Virus record (IMG/VR): IMGVR_UViG_3300044634_002252
Location: 1 to 64,000 of that record
Source of the DNA: a virus
DNA length: 64,000 nucleotides
Direction: 5' to 3' (one strand)
Below the pieces are notes generated by a model. It saw only the letters and a list, made by a program, of their open reading frames with translations. It was not told where the DNA came from and made no database searches. The translations under genes and the position numbers were made by a program. Shown here piece after piece: positions 36,087 to 46,915 of this stretch. Positions within the stretch are counted from its first letter, which is position 1. Every line of letters starts with the position of its first letter.

Positions 36087-36093
36087 TTGTCAA
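36065..36093 (-). promoter_or_regulatory. Consensus leaderless promoter for 36058
   Basis: TTGACA (36093-36088), 17-base spacer and TATAAT (36070-36065), then 6 bases to the ATG. Confidence 0.85.
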
Positions 36094-36097
36094 CTAA

Positions 36098-36364
36098 TTA
36101 CTTAGCGTTTTTATCTACCTTGGAAAAGGCCTGGTTGATCTCTTCTAGGGTTAACTTTCCATCATCCAAGAATGCTCTAGCTAGTCTTTCAACTACTGAT
36201 GCTACTCCAAGAATACCTGCCATAAGTACGGCAGAAATCATGTCAACGCCTACAACTGCTCCTGCACCCAGAACGGTAAGTCCTGATGCTGCGAATACAG
36301 CTAAGATTCTCCAGAATACATTCTTGATGGTTGCCCATCCTCCTGCTACTCCTTGTTCTTCCAT
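36098..36364 (-). CDS. Holin-like membrane protein
   Basis: It encodes 88 residues with two hydrophobic helices (about 13-37 and 40-57). A C-terminal DDGKLTLEEINQAFSKVDKNAK follows, resembling tails of actinophage holins (G-K-x-T-x-E-E). It is followed on the same strand by the terminator/promoter element. Together with the 36379 protein it could form a holin pair. Confidence 0.65.
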   Translation of the reverse strand: MEEQGVAGGWATIKNVFWRILAVFAASGLTVLGAGAVVGVDMISAVLMAGILGVASVVERLARAFLDDGKLTLEEINQAFSKVDKNAK

Positions 36365-36378
36365 GTTATCCTCCTATT

Positions 36379-36564
36379 TTATTTATCTTCTTTTTCATAA
36401 CGAAAAATCGGAAATGTTACTATCCATACTAATAGTGTTATTAGTATTAGGTTTCCTGTAAGTTCCTTGGCGGAACCCTCAAGAACAAGCCAAGCGATAA
36501 CCATTCCAAGCAATGTCCATGCTTGCTCTAGAATATCCTTAGCTAATGCTGTTAAGAATTTCAT
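36379..36564 (-). CDS. Small two-pass membrane protein
   Basis: It encodes 61 residues from MKFLTALAKDILE at 36564, with AAGGAG 11 bases before. Two hydrophobic segments (about 14-30 and 38-54) and a charged tail RYEKEDK follow. It is adjacent to the holin-like 36098 gene and overlaps no coding frame, apart from the extreme end of the 36566 gene. A holin or antiholin role is possible. Confidence 0.6.
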   Translation of the reverse strand: MKFLTALAKDILEQAWTLLGMVIAWLVLEGSAKELTGNLILITLLVWIVTFPIFRYEKEDK

Positions 36565-36565
36565 C

Positions 36566-38545
36566 TTAAGATCCACTCCTTATGTTTACTGTTGTTGCAA
36601 TACCGCTTATTGAAACTGCGGATAGGGCTGCTTGCACTCCAACGATTGCTGCGACCACTACCTTTTCTGATTGCTCTCTAATCTGGGGACTCATATCTGC
36701 CCCAGCATTTCCCAAAAAGTTAACAAGTTCTGTAGCTCCCCCAAGAACGTCTCCAAGGAGCGGGATAGCTGCTAGCGACTCATCTAGAACTATGTCATCC
36801 TGTTGAGCGGCCACAAACAGGGCCTCCAAGGCCTGCTGGTACTCCTCTGAGCCCTGCTCAGCAGTTTCAAAGGTTTCTATGGCTGCGGCCACTAAAGCCT
36901 CTGCCTGAGCCTCTGAAAGCTCTGTAGGGTCTATTTGAGCTAGGTCTACCTGCATCAATTCTTCAGCAGAAAGCTCCTCTGGTAATTCTTCCGCAGATGT
37001 GATAGACTCTTCTTCTGGTTCTATAATAGGAGGTTCAATTGGTTCAGGTTCAATTGGAGAGGGTTCTACAGGTTCTGTGGTTGGCTCTTCTGGTTGCTCT
37101 AATTCCTCTGGCTCTGGTGTGGGCAGTACTTCTGGCTCTGGCTCCAGTGACGGTTCTGGTTCTGGGATTACTGGTATGGAGGGCTGTGGCTCTGGTACAA
37201 CGGGCACGACTGGGGATGGCTCGGGAAGAGTCTCAATTGGAATATCTTCATAAGTAATAAGAAGAATCAATACCTTTACAGTCCCCCCTGCTGGATCATT
37301 CTGAAAAGTGTCGTTTGATACTTCTACTGTTGCTGAGGTTTCTCCAGCCAGTAGTTCAAACAAAATAGAAGAGACGTCTTGTCCACGAGTGGAGTTATTG
37401 GGGTCTCCGTAATAACCAACTGCGCTCGCAATCCTTTGACCTTCTGGCGCAACTATCTCGACGAATGATCCTTCATTTGTAACTGTTGCACCATTTGGAA
37501 CTGTAGGTGCAGGAGGTGGAGGAGACGCCACTACTGTCGAAGCAGTTGCGGAGAATGAAGAGTAGACGGCAGCTGTGTCGTTGTCAGAACGAATTCTGAA
37601 TTGGTAAGTCTGATCTAATCCACCTGTAGTTGCAAATGAATCTCTAGGTATGGTGATGCTGTTTGTGGTTGAAGCAATTCCCCATCCTGTATCAAAGTTG
37701 TTTGTAGACCAACTAATTGCATAACGCTCTACGGCAGTGTTGCTTTGCACTGGAACATCCCAAGTAAGTTGAACTGAGCCATCTGAAAGCTGCGTAGCTG
37801 TAACGTTTGTTGGTGCGTTAAGTACTAGAGGTTCTGGGGTTGGGGTAGGTTCTGGTGTTGGTTCTGGGGTGGGGGGAGTGAACGGTGCCTCTTCTGTTGG
37901 CTCTGGAGCTAGCTCTGGAGTCTCTTCTGTTTCTTGGATTCCGTAAGTCTCGAAGTCAACAACTGAGCCATCGTTTAGACGAACTCCAGTTCGTGGGTTG
38001 TTCTGTGGGTACTCTGGGCCACTGAGGGTATAAGCCATAGCAACTGTTCCATCTGAGAGGATAGCTGCAGTAATTACGATATGAGTTGGTTCTGCTGTGC
38101 CTTGTAGCCAAATAGGTCTAGCTGAAATATCTACCTGGAATCCACCATCTGATGAACGAATGATTAAATGTTCGTCAGATCTCCACTGTGGGTAGACAAC
38201 CCAGTCGAAAGAGTATAGTGAGATAGACGGTGTGGTTGGGTATGTCCAGTAAGTTCCATCTGGCTGACCAAAGGTAATTACTGAGTTAGTGGTGGCATAA
38301 ATATTGCTGTAAGTTACTCCGTCAAAAGTTACGGTAGTTGTCAATGGGATCTGGTAAGAGACGTCATCTCCACCGCAGGTGGCTATTTCAGTGACTACTG
38401 GCTCAGTTGAGCCGTTTTGCTGAGCGGCTGCTACGGCAGCAACCTGTCCAGGATTGACACAGTTAGCGTGTGCAAAGCTAGAGCCCATAAAGGATGGGAA
38501 AAAAGCTAAAGACAATGCTATAAAGATTTTAAGTGGGGTTTTTAT
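36566..38545 (-). CDS. Large exported FN3/Pro-Glu-rich surface-type protein with ATA start
   Basis: The only Shine-Dalgarno (AAGGAG at 38557-38552) points to ATA at 38545-38543, giving MKTPLKIFIALSLAFFPSF, a typical signal peptide ending AHA. No ATG, GTG or TTG lies between the upstream in-frame stop and this ATA. The TTG at 38515 is the first conventional start but lacks a ribosome site. The roughly 659-residue product has a beta-rich N-terminal domain (about 30-205), a PEPTPEPTP linker, an FN3-like domain (about 245-340), a second beta domain and a long Pro/Glu-rich stalk. A hydrophobic C-terminus completes it. It looks like a host-type cell-surface protein. Confidence 0.8.
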   Translation of the reverse strand: MKTPLKIFIALSLAFFPSFMGSSFAHANCVNPGQVAAVAAAQQNGSTEPVVTEIATCGGDDVSYQIPLTTTVTFDGVTYSNIYATTNSVITFGQPDGTYWTYPTTPSISLYSFDWVVYPQWRSDEHLIIRSSDGGFQVDISARPIWLQGTAEPTHIVITAAILSDGTVAMAYTLSGPEYPQNNPRTGVRLNDGSVVDFETYGIQETEETPELAPEPTEEAPFTPPTPEPTPEPTPTPEPLVLNAPTNVTATQLSDGSVQLTWDVPVQSNTAVERYAISWSTNNFDTGWGIASTTNSITIPRDSFATTGGLDQTYQFRIRSDNDTAAVYSSFSATASTVVASPPPPAPTVPNGATVTNEGSFVEIVAPEGQRIASAVGYYGDPNNSTRGQDVSSILFELLAGETSATVEVSNDTFQNDPAGGTVKVLILLITYEDIPIETLPEPSPVVPVVPEPQPSIPVIPEPEPSLEPEPEVLPTPEPEELEQPEEPTTEPVEPSPIEPEPIEPPIIEPEEESITSAEELPEELSAEELMQVDLAQIDPTELSEAQAEALVAAAIETFETAEQGSEEYQQALEALFVAAQQDDIVLDESLAAIPLLGDVLGGATELVNFLGNAGADMSPQIREQSEKVVVAAIVGVQAALSAVSISGIATTVNIRSGS

Positions 38546-38554
38546 TTGTTTCTC

Positions 38555-38580
38555 CTTGTTAGTGGGGTAAGACTAACAAG
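38555..38580 (-). promoter_or_regulatory. 5'-leader hairpin overlapping the Shine-Dalgarno
   Basis: On the minus strand, CTTGTTAGT (38580-38572) and ACTAACAAG (38563-38555) pair perfectly over an 8-base loop. The last three paired bases are part of the AAGGAG ribosome site. This could mask the site and repress translation. Confidence 0.7.
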
Positions 38581-38583
38581 ATA

Positions 38584-38592
38584 AGTATACCA
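38584..38592 (-). promoter_or_regulatory. Extended -10 of the 38545 gene
   Basis: TGG-TATACT on the minus strand, with transcription expected at about 38577, inside the 5' arm of the leader hairpin. Confidence 0.6.
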
Positions 38593-38607
38593 TTTTATTT
38601 AGATATA

Positions 38608-41661
<3,054 letters not shown>

Positions 41662-41675
<14 letters not shown>

Positions 41676-42081
41676 ATAGAATCCTCATCCTTTGTTTTAC
41701 TTTGTCTACGTCTTCGGGTGTGCCGAATATTTCTATCCTGGCAACAATTGGTACTCCAGTTTTTTTAGAGATTAGTTCTGCAGCTTTGCAAAAATGTTCT
41801 CCAAAGTTTGTATTCCCAAATCCGACTACTCCTCTAAGGAGGTCTCTATTTTGGGGTACATTTAAAAATTGTCTGACTTGTCTGGGAATCGCACTACGTT
41901 CGGATCCTCCACCGTAAGTCGGTACAAAGAGTATATAAGGAGCACTGGAAATAAAAGGAGCATTCCCAATCCCAGAACTAATAGGAATCCTAGCAATATT
42001 AAAGCTTCCATCATCTACCTTATTTACAAATCTTTTTGTATTCTCAGAGTAGTTTGAGAAATACACAATGTTTATGGACAT
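41662..42081 (-). CDS. nrdI: NrdI flavodoxin-like activator of NrdF
   Basis: This 139-residue protein starts [17 protein letters not shown] (FMN-binding start). It has [10 protein letters not shown] and [14 protein letters not shown], the NrdI motifs. NrdI supplies superoxide to assemble the dimanganese-tyrosyl cofactor of NrdF. It heads the nrdIEF operon, with AGAGAGG as ribosome site. Confidence 0.94.
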
Positions 42082-42119
42082 TAATTATACCTCTCTTTTT
42101 TTACTTGGGGATAAACAAA

Positions 42120-42143
42120 GGGAAGGGCAAAATAGCCCTTCCC
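42120..42143 (-). terminator. Intrinsic terminator after the 42163 gene
   Basis: GGGAAGGGC and GCCCTTCCC form a perfect 9-bp stem with a 6-base loop; on the minus strand a T-rich stretch (TTTGTTT) follows. Confidence 0.85.
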
Positions 42144-42162
42144 CAAGTCTATCTTGTTTCAA

Positions 42163-43047
42163 TTACTTAATTAGCTTAACTCGCTTGTTCTTTTTTACCA
42201 GCTTGTTGTACTTGGTAGCTAGCTTGTTAAAGTCGCTCTTTAGCTTTGCATTCTCTGCATTCAAAAGAGCTACCTGAGTAACTAGATCTGCAGTTGCAAT
42301 AGAGAAAGAAGTTTCTGTTACTGCCTTTGGCAAACCAGTCACATCTGTAGCAGAAATGTTTGCAATACCAGCAACTGTACCAGCAGTAGCAGGAGTGGTA
42401 ATTACACCCTTGTATAGCTTGGCGGTTGAGCTCCAGGTTAGTGCTGTCTTAACAGTTCCACGAAGAAGTGTTGTTGTAATTGTTGCATTTTCAACTGCGT
42501 TACCAAAAACGTCAGTAGCGGTTGCTGTAAAGTCCACATCGGAGCCGAGGCCAGCAACAGTTGGAACTGAAACTGACAGGTTGTATGCAGAGCCAGCAAG
42601 ACCCTTTAGGTAATAGGTGGAAGATGATCCACCAGCTGTAACAACTACTGAGCCAGTAGTAGTCTTAGTTGTAAACGCATAGAATGTAGCGGTAGTTCCT
42701 GAACCAGTGTTAATCTCAACACTAGAAGTTCCTGCCGAAGCTGAAACCTCAGCACCCACTGCATCCAAAGCTGTTACTAGCTTTGCATCGGTTGCTGTTG
42801 CACGAACAACTGTACCAGTTGGCACTGTAACAACAAACTTAACAGTGTCAGCAAGGTCGACCTTGTTGTCTGATGGAACTGTTGGTGTTGCTGGAGTTGT
42901 TGATACCTTAGATGTAGTTGCTACGTCTGTTGCACCTACGGTTACTGCTGCATTTACTGTTGCGTTAGCTGGAACTGCCAGAATAGCAGTTGCAACTAGA
43001 GCTACTGCTGAAGCAATAGCAATTAGTGGCTTCTTTAATGAAGTCAT
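42163..43047 (-). CDS. Exported Ig-like-domain protein with C-terminal coiled coil
   Basis: This 294-residue protein has a classic signal peptide (MTSLKKPLIAIASAVALVA...ANA, cut near 30). It is followed by Thr/Ala/Val-rich beta domains; VTVPTGTVVRAT and LSVSVPTVAGLGSDVDFTATATDVFGNAV resemble bacterial Ig-like (Big) domains. A heptad helix (LLNAENAKLKSDFNKLATKYNKLVKK) and a basic end follow. AAGGAG precedes the start, with a promoter inside the terminase gene. It looks like a cell-surface protein; its phage role is unknown. Confidence 0.75.
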   Translation of the reverse strand: MTSLKKPLIAIASAVALVATAILAVPANATVNAAVTVGATDVATTSKVSTTPATPTVPSDNKVDLADTVKFVVTVPTGTVVRATATDAKLVTALDAVGAEVSASAGTSSVEINTGSGTTATFYAFTTKTTTGSVVVTAGGSSSTYYLKGLAGSAYNLSVSVPTVAGLGSDVDFTATATDVFGNAVENATITTTLLRGTVKTALTWSSTAKLYKGVITTPATAGTVAGIANISATDVTGLPKAVTETSFSIATADLVTQVALLNAENAKLKSDFNKLATKYNKLVKKNKRVKLIK

Positions 43048-43061
43048 GTTTGTTCTCCTTA

Positions 43062-44837
43062 TTATAATAAATTGAATCTATCCAAATACTCTTTAACATC
43101 GTTTGGCATAGGCTTATATTTTATCACATCTGGCCTGTCTTTGTCAAGATCTGATTTTGACCTATCACTAAAAGTATGAATCTCTACTTCAAGGTTTTGG
43201 TCTTTTGGAGTATGGGACAGGGCACCAAAGATAGCCCCACAAACGGCGTCTGCAAGGTCTTTAGAAGACTTTCTTGGGTGGTCAACTCTATTATTTTTCA
43301 TAATCTTTAACTCGGTAAGCTCTTCAAACAAAAGCTCAATAGCTGGCATTGCAAGTCTTTCTTCATACATTAGCATTGCCATGTCTTCGTAATGCTTTTT
43401 AGCTACCGAAACAGTCTCTGTTCTCATACCCACAGACTTAAGTTCATTCTGGATATCAAAGGACTGCCAGCGGTCAAATGATACCATTCCGATATCAAAC
43501 CCTTGTCTACGCAAATTCTGGATCCACTGTTTAACCTCAGACAAGTTCACTGGGCCCTCTACCTTTGGCTCCCAGTAAACAACAGCATCAACAATTACCA
43601 TGGGAACCACCTGCTCGTAATCTTTCATAACCTGAACAGATACCCACTTTTCTACGTGAGCAATCGCTACCGCACACTTGTCATGCTTTTGTGCAAGGTC
43701 AGCATGAACAAAATATTTTTTATTTGGATCTGGCTTAAAGGTTTCGTCAAATCTTTTTGCAGAATCAATGGGGTTTCTTATTGTCATGCAGGCACGAACT
43801 TTTTCCTGCTGTTTAAAGAATGCATCTGAAGCGAAGGTTGGAACACAGGCAAAGCGTTGCATGGCATCGCCTATGTCTGTATAAAATGCAAGCTTAAAAT
43901 CATCAATTTTTCTAGTAGGATTGACTTCCCATGTTGGCTTTTTTAGTGCAAACATTCCTGGATACTTGTAAGAAATTATGTTGTCTTCGTCCCAAGAAAT
44001 TTCCATAGAGTTTCCTGGAGAATCTTCTGGAAGATCTTCGTTCATGATGAACTTGTGGGTCTTAGAAACTACTTCCTTCTCCATAATAACATCATCATAT
44101 CTTTTAGAGATAAAGTCTCCTGGATATCTTGGAAATGATAGCAGTGCTACTTTTCCAAGGTCTGGGAATCGTGAATCTACAGATGCACGGAAAGCTTTAT
44201 ATATGTTGTCGGCTGTCTTCCCCTGGTCATTACCAGTACCAATCTCTTGAGCAAATCCTGAAATCTCGTCGAGTACTGCTAGGATAAGGTTGAGCCCTTC
44301 GTGAGACTCTCGCTCCGAATGTCCAGAGTAAACTGTAATGGCTTTGTCAAACTCAACGCTGTCTGCCTTTGCATAAAACTTTCCAGCAAACCATGGCGAC
44401 TTTTCTATCTTGCTTTTAAATCCTTTAAAGAAAACATTCTTAGCCTGTTGAGCGTTAATAGCAACGTTAATAATATCTATAGCATCTCCACTTGGCTTTC
44501 CAAAATACCTGGACGGATCTTTTAGACATAGAAGTTTATAAACAATATATGCACAGGCAACCGTAGATGTAAAGTCCTTTCCAGACCCTTTACCAAGCTG
44601 CAAGATTACTTCGTTCTTTGTATACTTCTTATAATAGCGGCGGCCCTCTTCTTCTCCCATAAGGTCGATTAGATCTTCTACCCTATAGATTTGACTCATG
44701 GCTTCAACGATATCGTACTGAACTTGAGAAAGTGGAGGCTGCTGAAGAAAGTCATCCCCTTCAACAAATGTCTTGGCGTCTACTGGCTTCTCTTCAAAGT
44801 TATCTGCTTTAAGAACTTCTAAGAACTCATCAAACAT
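43062..44837 (-). CDS. terL: Terminase large subunit
   Basis: This 591-residue protein has the ATPase Walker A LGKGSGKD (81-88) and Walker B ILAVLDEIS. An RNase-H-like nuclease domain has acidic residues in FVHADLA, VSFDRWQ and KSSKDLADAV. The enzyme packages DNA into proheads and cuts concatemers. It overlaps the small-subunit-like gene by 8 bases. Capsid genes are not adjacent: replication genes separate it from the tail genes. Confidence 0.95.
   Translation of the reverse strand: MFDEFLEVLKADNFEEKPVDAKTFVEGDDFLQQPPLSQVQYDIVEAMSQIYRVEDLIDLMGEEEGRRYYKKYTKNEVILQLGKGSGKDFTSTVACAYIVYKLLCLKDPSRYFGKPSGDAIDIINVAINAQQAKNVFFKGFKSKIEKSPWFAGKFYAKADSVEFDKAITVYSGHSERESHEGLNLILAVLDEISGFAQEIGTGNDQGKTADNIYKAFRASVDSRFPDLGKVALLSFPRYPGDFISKRYDDVIMEKEVVSKTHKFIMNEDLPEDSPGNSMEISWDEDNIISYKYPGMFALKKPTWEVNPTRKIDDFKLAFYTDIGDAMQRFACVPTFASDAFFKQQEKVRACMTIRNPIDSAKRFDETFKPDPNKKYFVHADLAQKHDKCAVAIAHVEKWVSVQVMKDYEQVVPMVIVDAVVYWEPKVEGPVNLSEVKQWIQNLRRQGFDIGMVSFDRWQSFDIQNELKSVGMRTETVSVAKKHYEDMAMLMYEERLAMPAIELLFEELTELKIMKNNRVDHPRKSSKDLADAVCGAIFGALSHTPKDQNLEVEIHTFSDRSKSDLDKDRPDVIKYKPMPNDVKEYLDRFNLL
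43118..43147 (-). promoter_or_regulatory. Promoter inside terL for the 43047 gene
   Basis: TTGACA (43147-43142), 18-base spacer and TAAAAT (43123-43118, preceded by TGA), lying in the last codons of terL. Confidence 0.65.
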
Positions 44838-45366
44838 CTGTATGAACCACCGTTATAATTTCTTGTTTTCTAGATACATCTGAAAGCCTTCTCATAATCT
44901 TGTCTCTAATTTCTGGATGCTCAGACGCAATGTCCTTAAGTATCCCGACTAAAATCTCTTGCTTGTTTTCAATCTCTAGCATTTCTTCTGCTAGTTCTTT
45001 ATTTTCTAGAAGACCAGCCTTTTGTAGCATTTCAATTCTAGTTTTTTCAATATCCATAACTAATTTAATTGAAGCATTCTTTGCACCAAGATTTGCAGTA
45101 GTAGTAGCATCATCCATAACCTCATAGGCTTTTTGAATTAACTTGTTATAGTGAGCGTCTGCACCTGCCAGAGCTTCCCTGGCACGTCCTCGAATAGCCG
45201 CATTGTCTGCAGCCATAACTCTCCACTCATTTATATATGCAACAACCTTTTGTCTTGGCATATCTAATTCTTTAGAGATTTGGGTTGGCTCATTTCCAGC
45301 CAAGTATTTCTCGACTACCTTGTTTACTTCATCAAGGTGCTCTACGGTTAGGTCTTCAAATGACAC
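44830..45366 (-). CDS. Terminase small subunit-like DNA-binding protein
   Basis: The GTG at 45366 (MSFEDLTVEHLDE), with AAAGAGG upstream, gives 178 residues. An N-terminal helix-turn-helix (LAGNEPTQISKELDMPRQKVVAYINEW) is followed by long coiled-coil-like helices, the usual layout of terminase small subunits. It is directly upstream of terL. The conserved pair suggests recognition of the packaging site; that site was not identified. Confidence 0.7.
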   Translation of the reverse strand: MSFEDLTVEHLDEVNKVVEKYLAGNEPTQISKELDMPRQKVVAYINEWRVMAADNAAIRGRAREALAGADAHYNKLIQKAYEVMDDATTTANLGAKNASIKLVMDIEKTRIEMLQKAGLLENKELAEEMLEIENKQEILVGILKDIASEHPEIRDKIMRRLSDVSRKQEIITVVHTDV

Positions 45367-45640
45367 GTTTGGCTCTCTTTCCTCTTTGTGGTATACGCTT
45401 AATACTATCAGACTTGAAGCTCCTGTATGCCCCAACTTGTCCACGCTGGACCTCAAAGCAGTCTATCCACTGAGCACCAGTATCAAGATTAGTTGTAAGG
45501 CTTTGGAACTTAAACTTGGACCCATGCTCGCCTTTAACCTTGACTAGGTCTCCTTTAGTAATTAAAAATCCATCAAGCATGATCTCTGGATTTTTCTCAA
45601 ACCTTGTGGGCTGCTCTGTTGTGGGGTTACGCCTTCTCAT
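45356..45640 (-). CDS. Small conserved actinophage protein upstream of terminase
   Basis: It encodes 94 residues with VKVKGEHGSKFKFQSLTTN, GAQWIDCFEVQRGQVGAYRSF and KRIPQRGKRAKRV. I recognise this pattern from actinophage genes near terminase. It is basic and beta-rich, perhaps a nucleic-acid-binding barrel. It overlaps both neighbours by 11-14 bases. Confidence 0.72.
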   Translation of the reverse strand: MRRRNPTTEQPTRFEKNPEIMLDGFLITKGDLVKVKGEHGSKFKFQSLTTNLDTGAQWIDCFEVQRGQVGAYRSFKSDSIKRIPQRGKRAKRVI

Positions 45641-45899
45641 TGGCTCCTCTTTCTTTAGAAATTTTAAGAAGAATTAGATATCCGATCAAGTCATCGATGT
45701 CATTATCTCCTGGGTATTCGGTCCCCCTTGCAAACCTAGATAACTTATCGTCAATCCTGACTAGCAGCTGTTCCATGCCATTTGATTTAGAAAAAATTCT
45801 AACTGGATTTAGGGCTGAGTCTCCATATGCTAGATTTTTTTCCATTAGCATACGCTTAATCTCATCGCATATTCTGTTAATATCATTTATAGTATTCAT
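45627..45899 (-). CDS. DUF1599/Nmad1-like protein
   Basis: It encodes 90 residues with KNLAYGDSALNPVRIFSK, IDDKLSRFARG and DDLIGYLILLKI, the motif order of the nucleotide-modification-associated domain 1 (DUF1599) proteins common in phages. They may bind nucleotides or modified bases. It overlaps the HTH gene by 4 bases. Confidence 0.72.
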   Translation of the reverse strand: MNTINDINRICDEIKRMLMEKNLAYGDSALNPVRIFSKSNGMEQLLVRIDDKLSRFARGTEYPGDNDIDDLIGYLILLKISKERGANEKA

Positions 45900-46051
45900 C
45901 TGCGGGATTTCCTTAATCCGAACTTAGCAAGATAAACGTAGACTGTTTCTACGCTCGTCCCGCATTCTTTTGCAATTTCTTCTGGGCTTTTCTTGTCTAG
46001 CCAGTAGCGTTTCTTTAGCCATGCTTCATTAGTGTATAGTTTAGCAGCCAT
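45896..46051 (-). CDS. 51-residue helix-turn-helix protein
   Basis: The protein is MAAKLYTNEAWLKKRYWLDK followed by KSPEEIAKECGTSVETVYVYLAKFGL. The second half is a clear HTH (S-P-E-E-I-A-x-E-C-G-T-S-x-x-T-V). The ATGA overlap with the downstream gene supports coding. It could regulate local genes or assist terminase. Confidence 0.75.
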   Translation of the reverse strand: MAAKLYTNEAWLKKRYWLDKKSPEEIAKECGTSVETVYVYLAKFGLRKSRR

Positions 46052-46062
46052 GATCTTTTCTG

Positions 46063-46638
46063 TCAATCCCCCAGCTTGTCCCAGTTTCGCAATGCGTAAT
46101 GACCAATTCCAATTGCATCTGCAATATCATTGTCGGTAATTTCTAAATCATAATTAATATTAATAAAGTTTATAGTCTTTTGCTTTCTTGCCTCACGTTC
46201 GTGTTGCTTATACCAAGACTCTGATCTTTCTGGATTTTCTTTTCTCATTAAAAGTTTTGCATCTTTTGTGACTTTGCCATTTCCAATATATGTTTGCCAG
46301 GCTATAGGGTTTGTCCCCTTAAAAATTTTGATTCCTGCCAATGAGGCTCCAGCTAAGATTGCACCCTGTACCATAGAAAGTTCGGACATTGTTTTTGGAC
46401 TATTTATAAAGATTGCTCTTTCTATAACTAGTGCTTCTGGAGCAATGTCTTTTATAACATCTACAACGGATCCTATTGCACTAGATATCTTTTGGTAAAC
46501 GTTTTTCCCTAAAAACTCAACTTTACCATTAAGAATAAGTTTTTTATCTTCGAAGACTGCGTAAGCTATGCTTGTTGTGCTAGCATCAACTGTAATAATT
46601 TTATTTGGAATAATAGAGAACTTAGTCAAATTTACCAT
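46063..46638 (-). CDS. RuvC-like Holliday-junction resolvase
   Basis: This 191-residue protein has the RNase-H/RuvC acidic set: ITVDAST (Asp near 18), VIERAIF (Glu near 73) and NDIADAIGIG (Asp near 169). It also has WKTYI-like IAWQTYIG and KKxT-like segments. It would resolve branched DNA before packaging. It overlaps the upstream zinc-finger gene by 17 bases. Confidence 0.85.
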   Translation of the reverse strand: MVNLTKFSIIPNKIITVDASTTSIAYAVFEDKKLILNGKVEFLGKNVYQKISSAIGSVVDVIKDIAPEALVIERAIFINSPKTMSELSMVQGAILAGASLAGIKIFKGTNPIAWQTYIGNGKVTKDAKLLMRKENPERSESWYKQHEREARKQKTINFININYDLEITDNDIADAIGIGHYALRNWDKLGD

Positions 46639-46915
46639 CAGAAAGACCTTTTATTTCTTTTATGGCTTTTTTAACGTCTAGCGGATTGACAAGGCACTTA
46701 ACGCACAGAGGATCATCATTGTAAACTGACAACGAAGCATTACAGCTTTTACAAAGTCTTTCCTTGCCTACCCTTTTAGCTCTTCTATTTTGAGCATACT
46801 TCTGGGCCATCTTCTCTTTGGTTGCAGCTTCTCTGCATTCTGAAGAACAGTATATTTGATAAGAAATCTCTGTCTGAAATACAGAGTCACACCAGCTACA
46901 ATGCTTGTTTGTCAT
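46622..46915 (-). CDS. Zinc-finger protein
   Basis: It encodes 97 residues with CSWCDSVF, YCSSECREAA (first finger) and CKSCNASL, CVKC (second). A basic helix QKYAQNRRAKRVGK joins them. It overlaps the Cas4-like and RuvC-like genes, so it may belong to a recombination complex. DNA binding is likely; specificity is unknown. Confidence 0.72.
   Translation of the reverse strand: MTNKHCSWCDSVFQTEISYQIYCSSECREAATKEKMAQKYAQNRRAKRVGKERLCKSCNASLSVYNDDPLCVKCLVNPLDVKKAIKEIKGLSDGKFD

Noticed and set aside
36999-37257. Plus-strand Ser/Gly-rich frames
   Set aside because: They are the complement of the Pro/Glu-rich stalk of the 36566 gene; low-complexity shadow frames.
36566-37900. Short DNA repeats in the Pro/Glu region
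   Set aside because: They are caused by repeated Pro-Glu codons of the protein, not by a CRISPR array or regulatory repeats.
42356-43075. Plus-strand open frames opposite the Ig-like gene
   Set aside because: They arise from Thr/Ala/Val codon bias of the real minus-strand gene with signal peptide and ribosome site.
46066-46077. TTGACA-type element near the end of the RuvC-like gene
   Set aside because: The matching -10 would lie downstream of the HTH start codon, so it cannot serve that gene.
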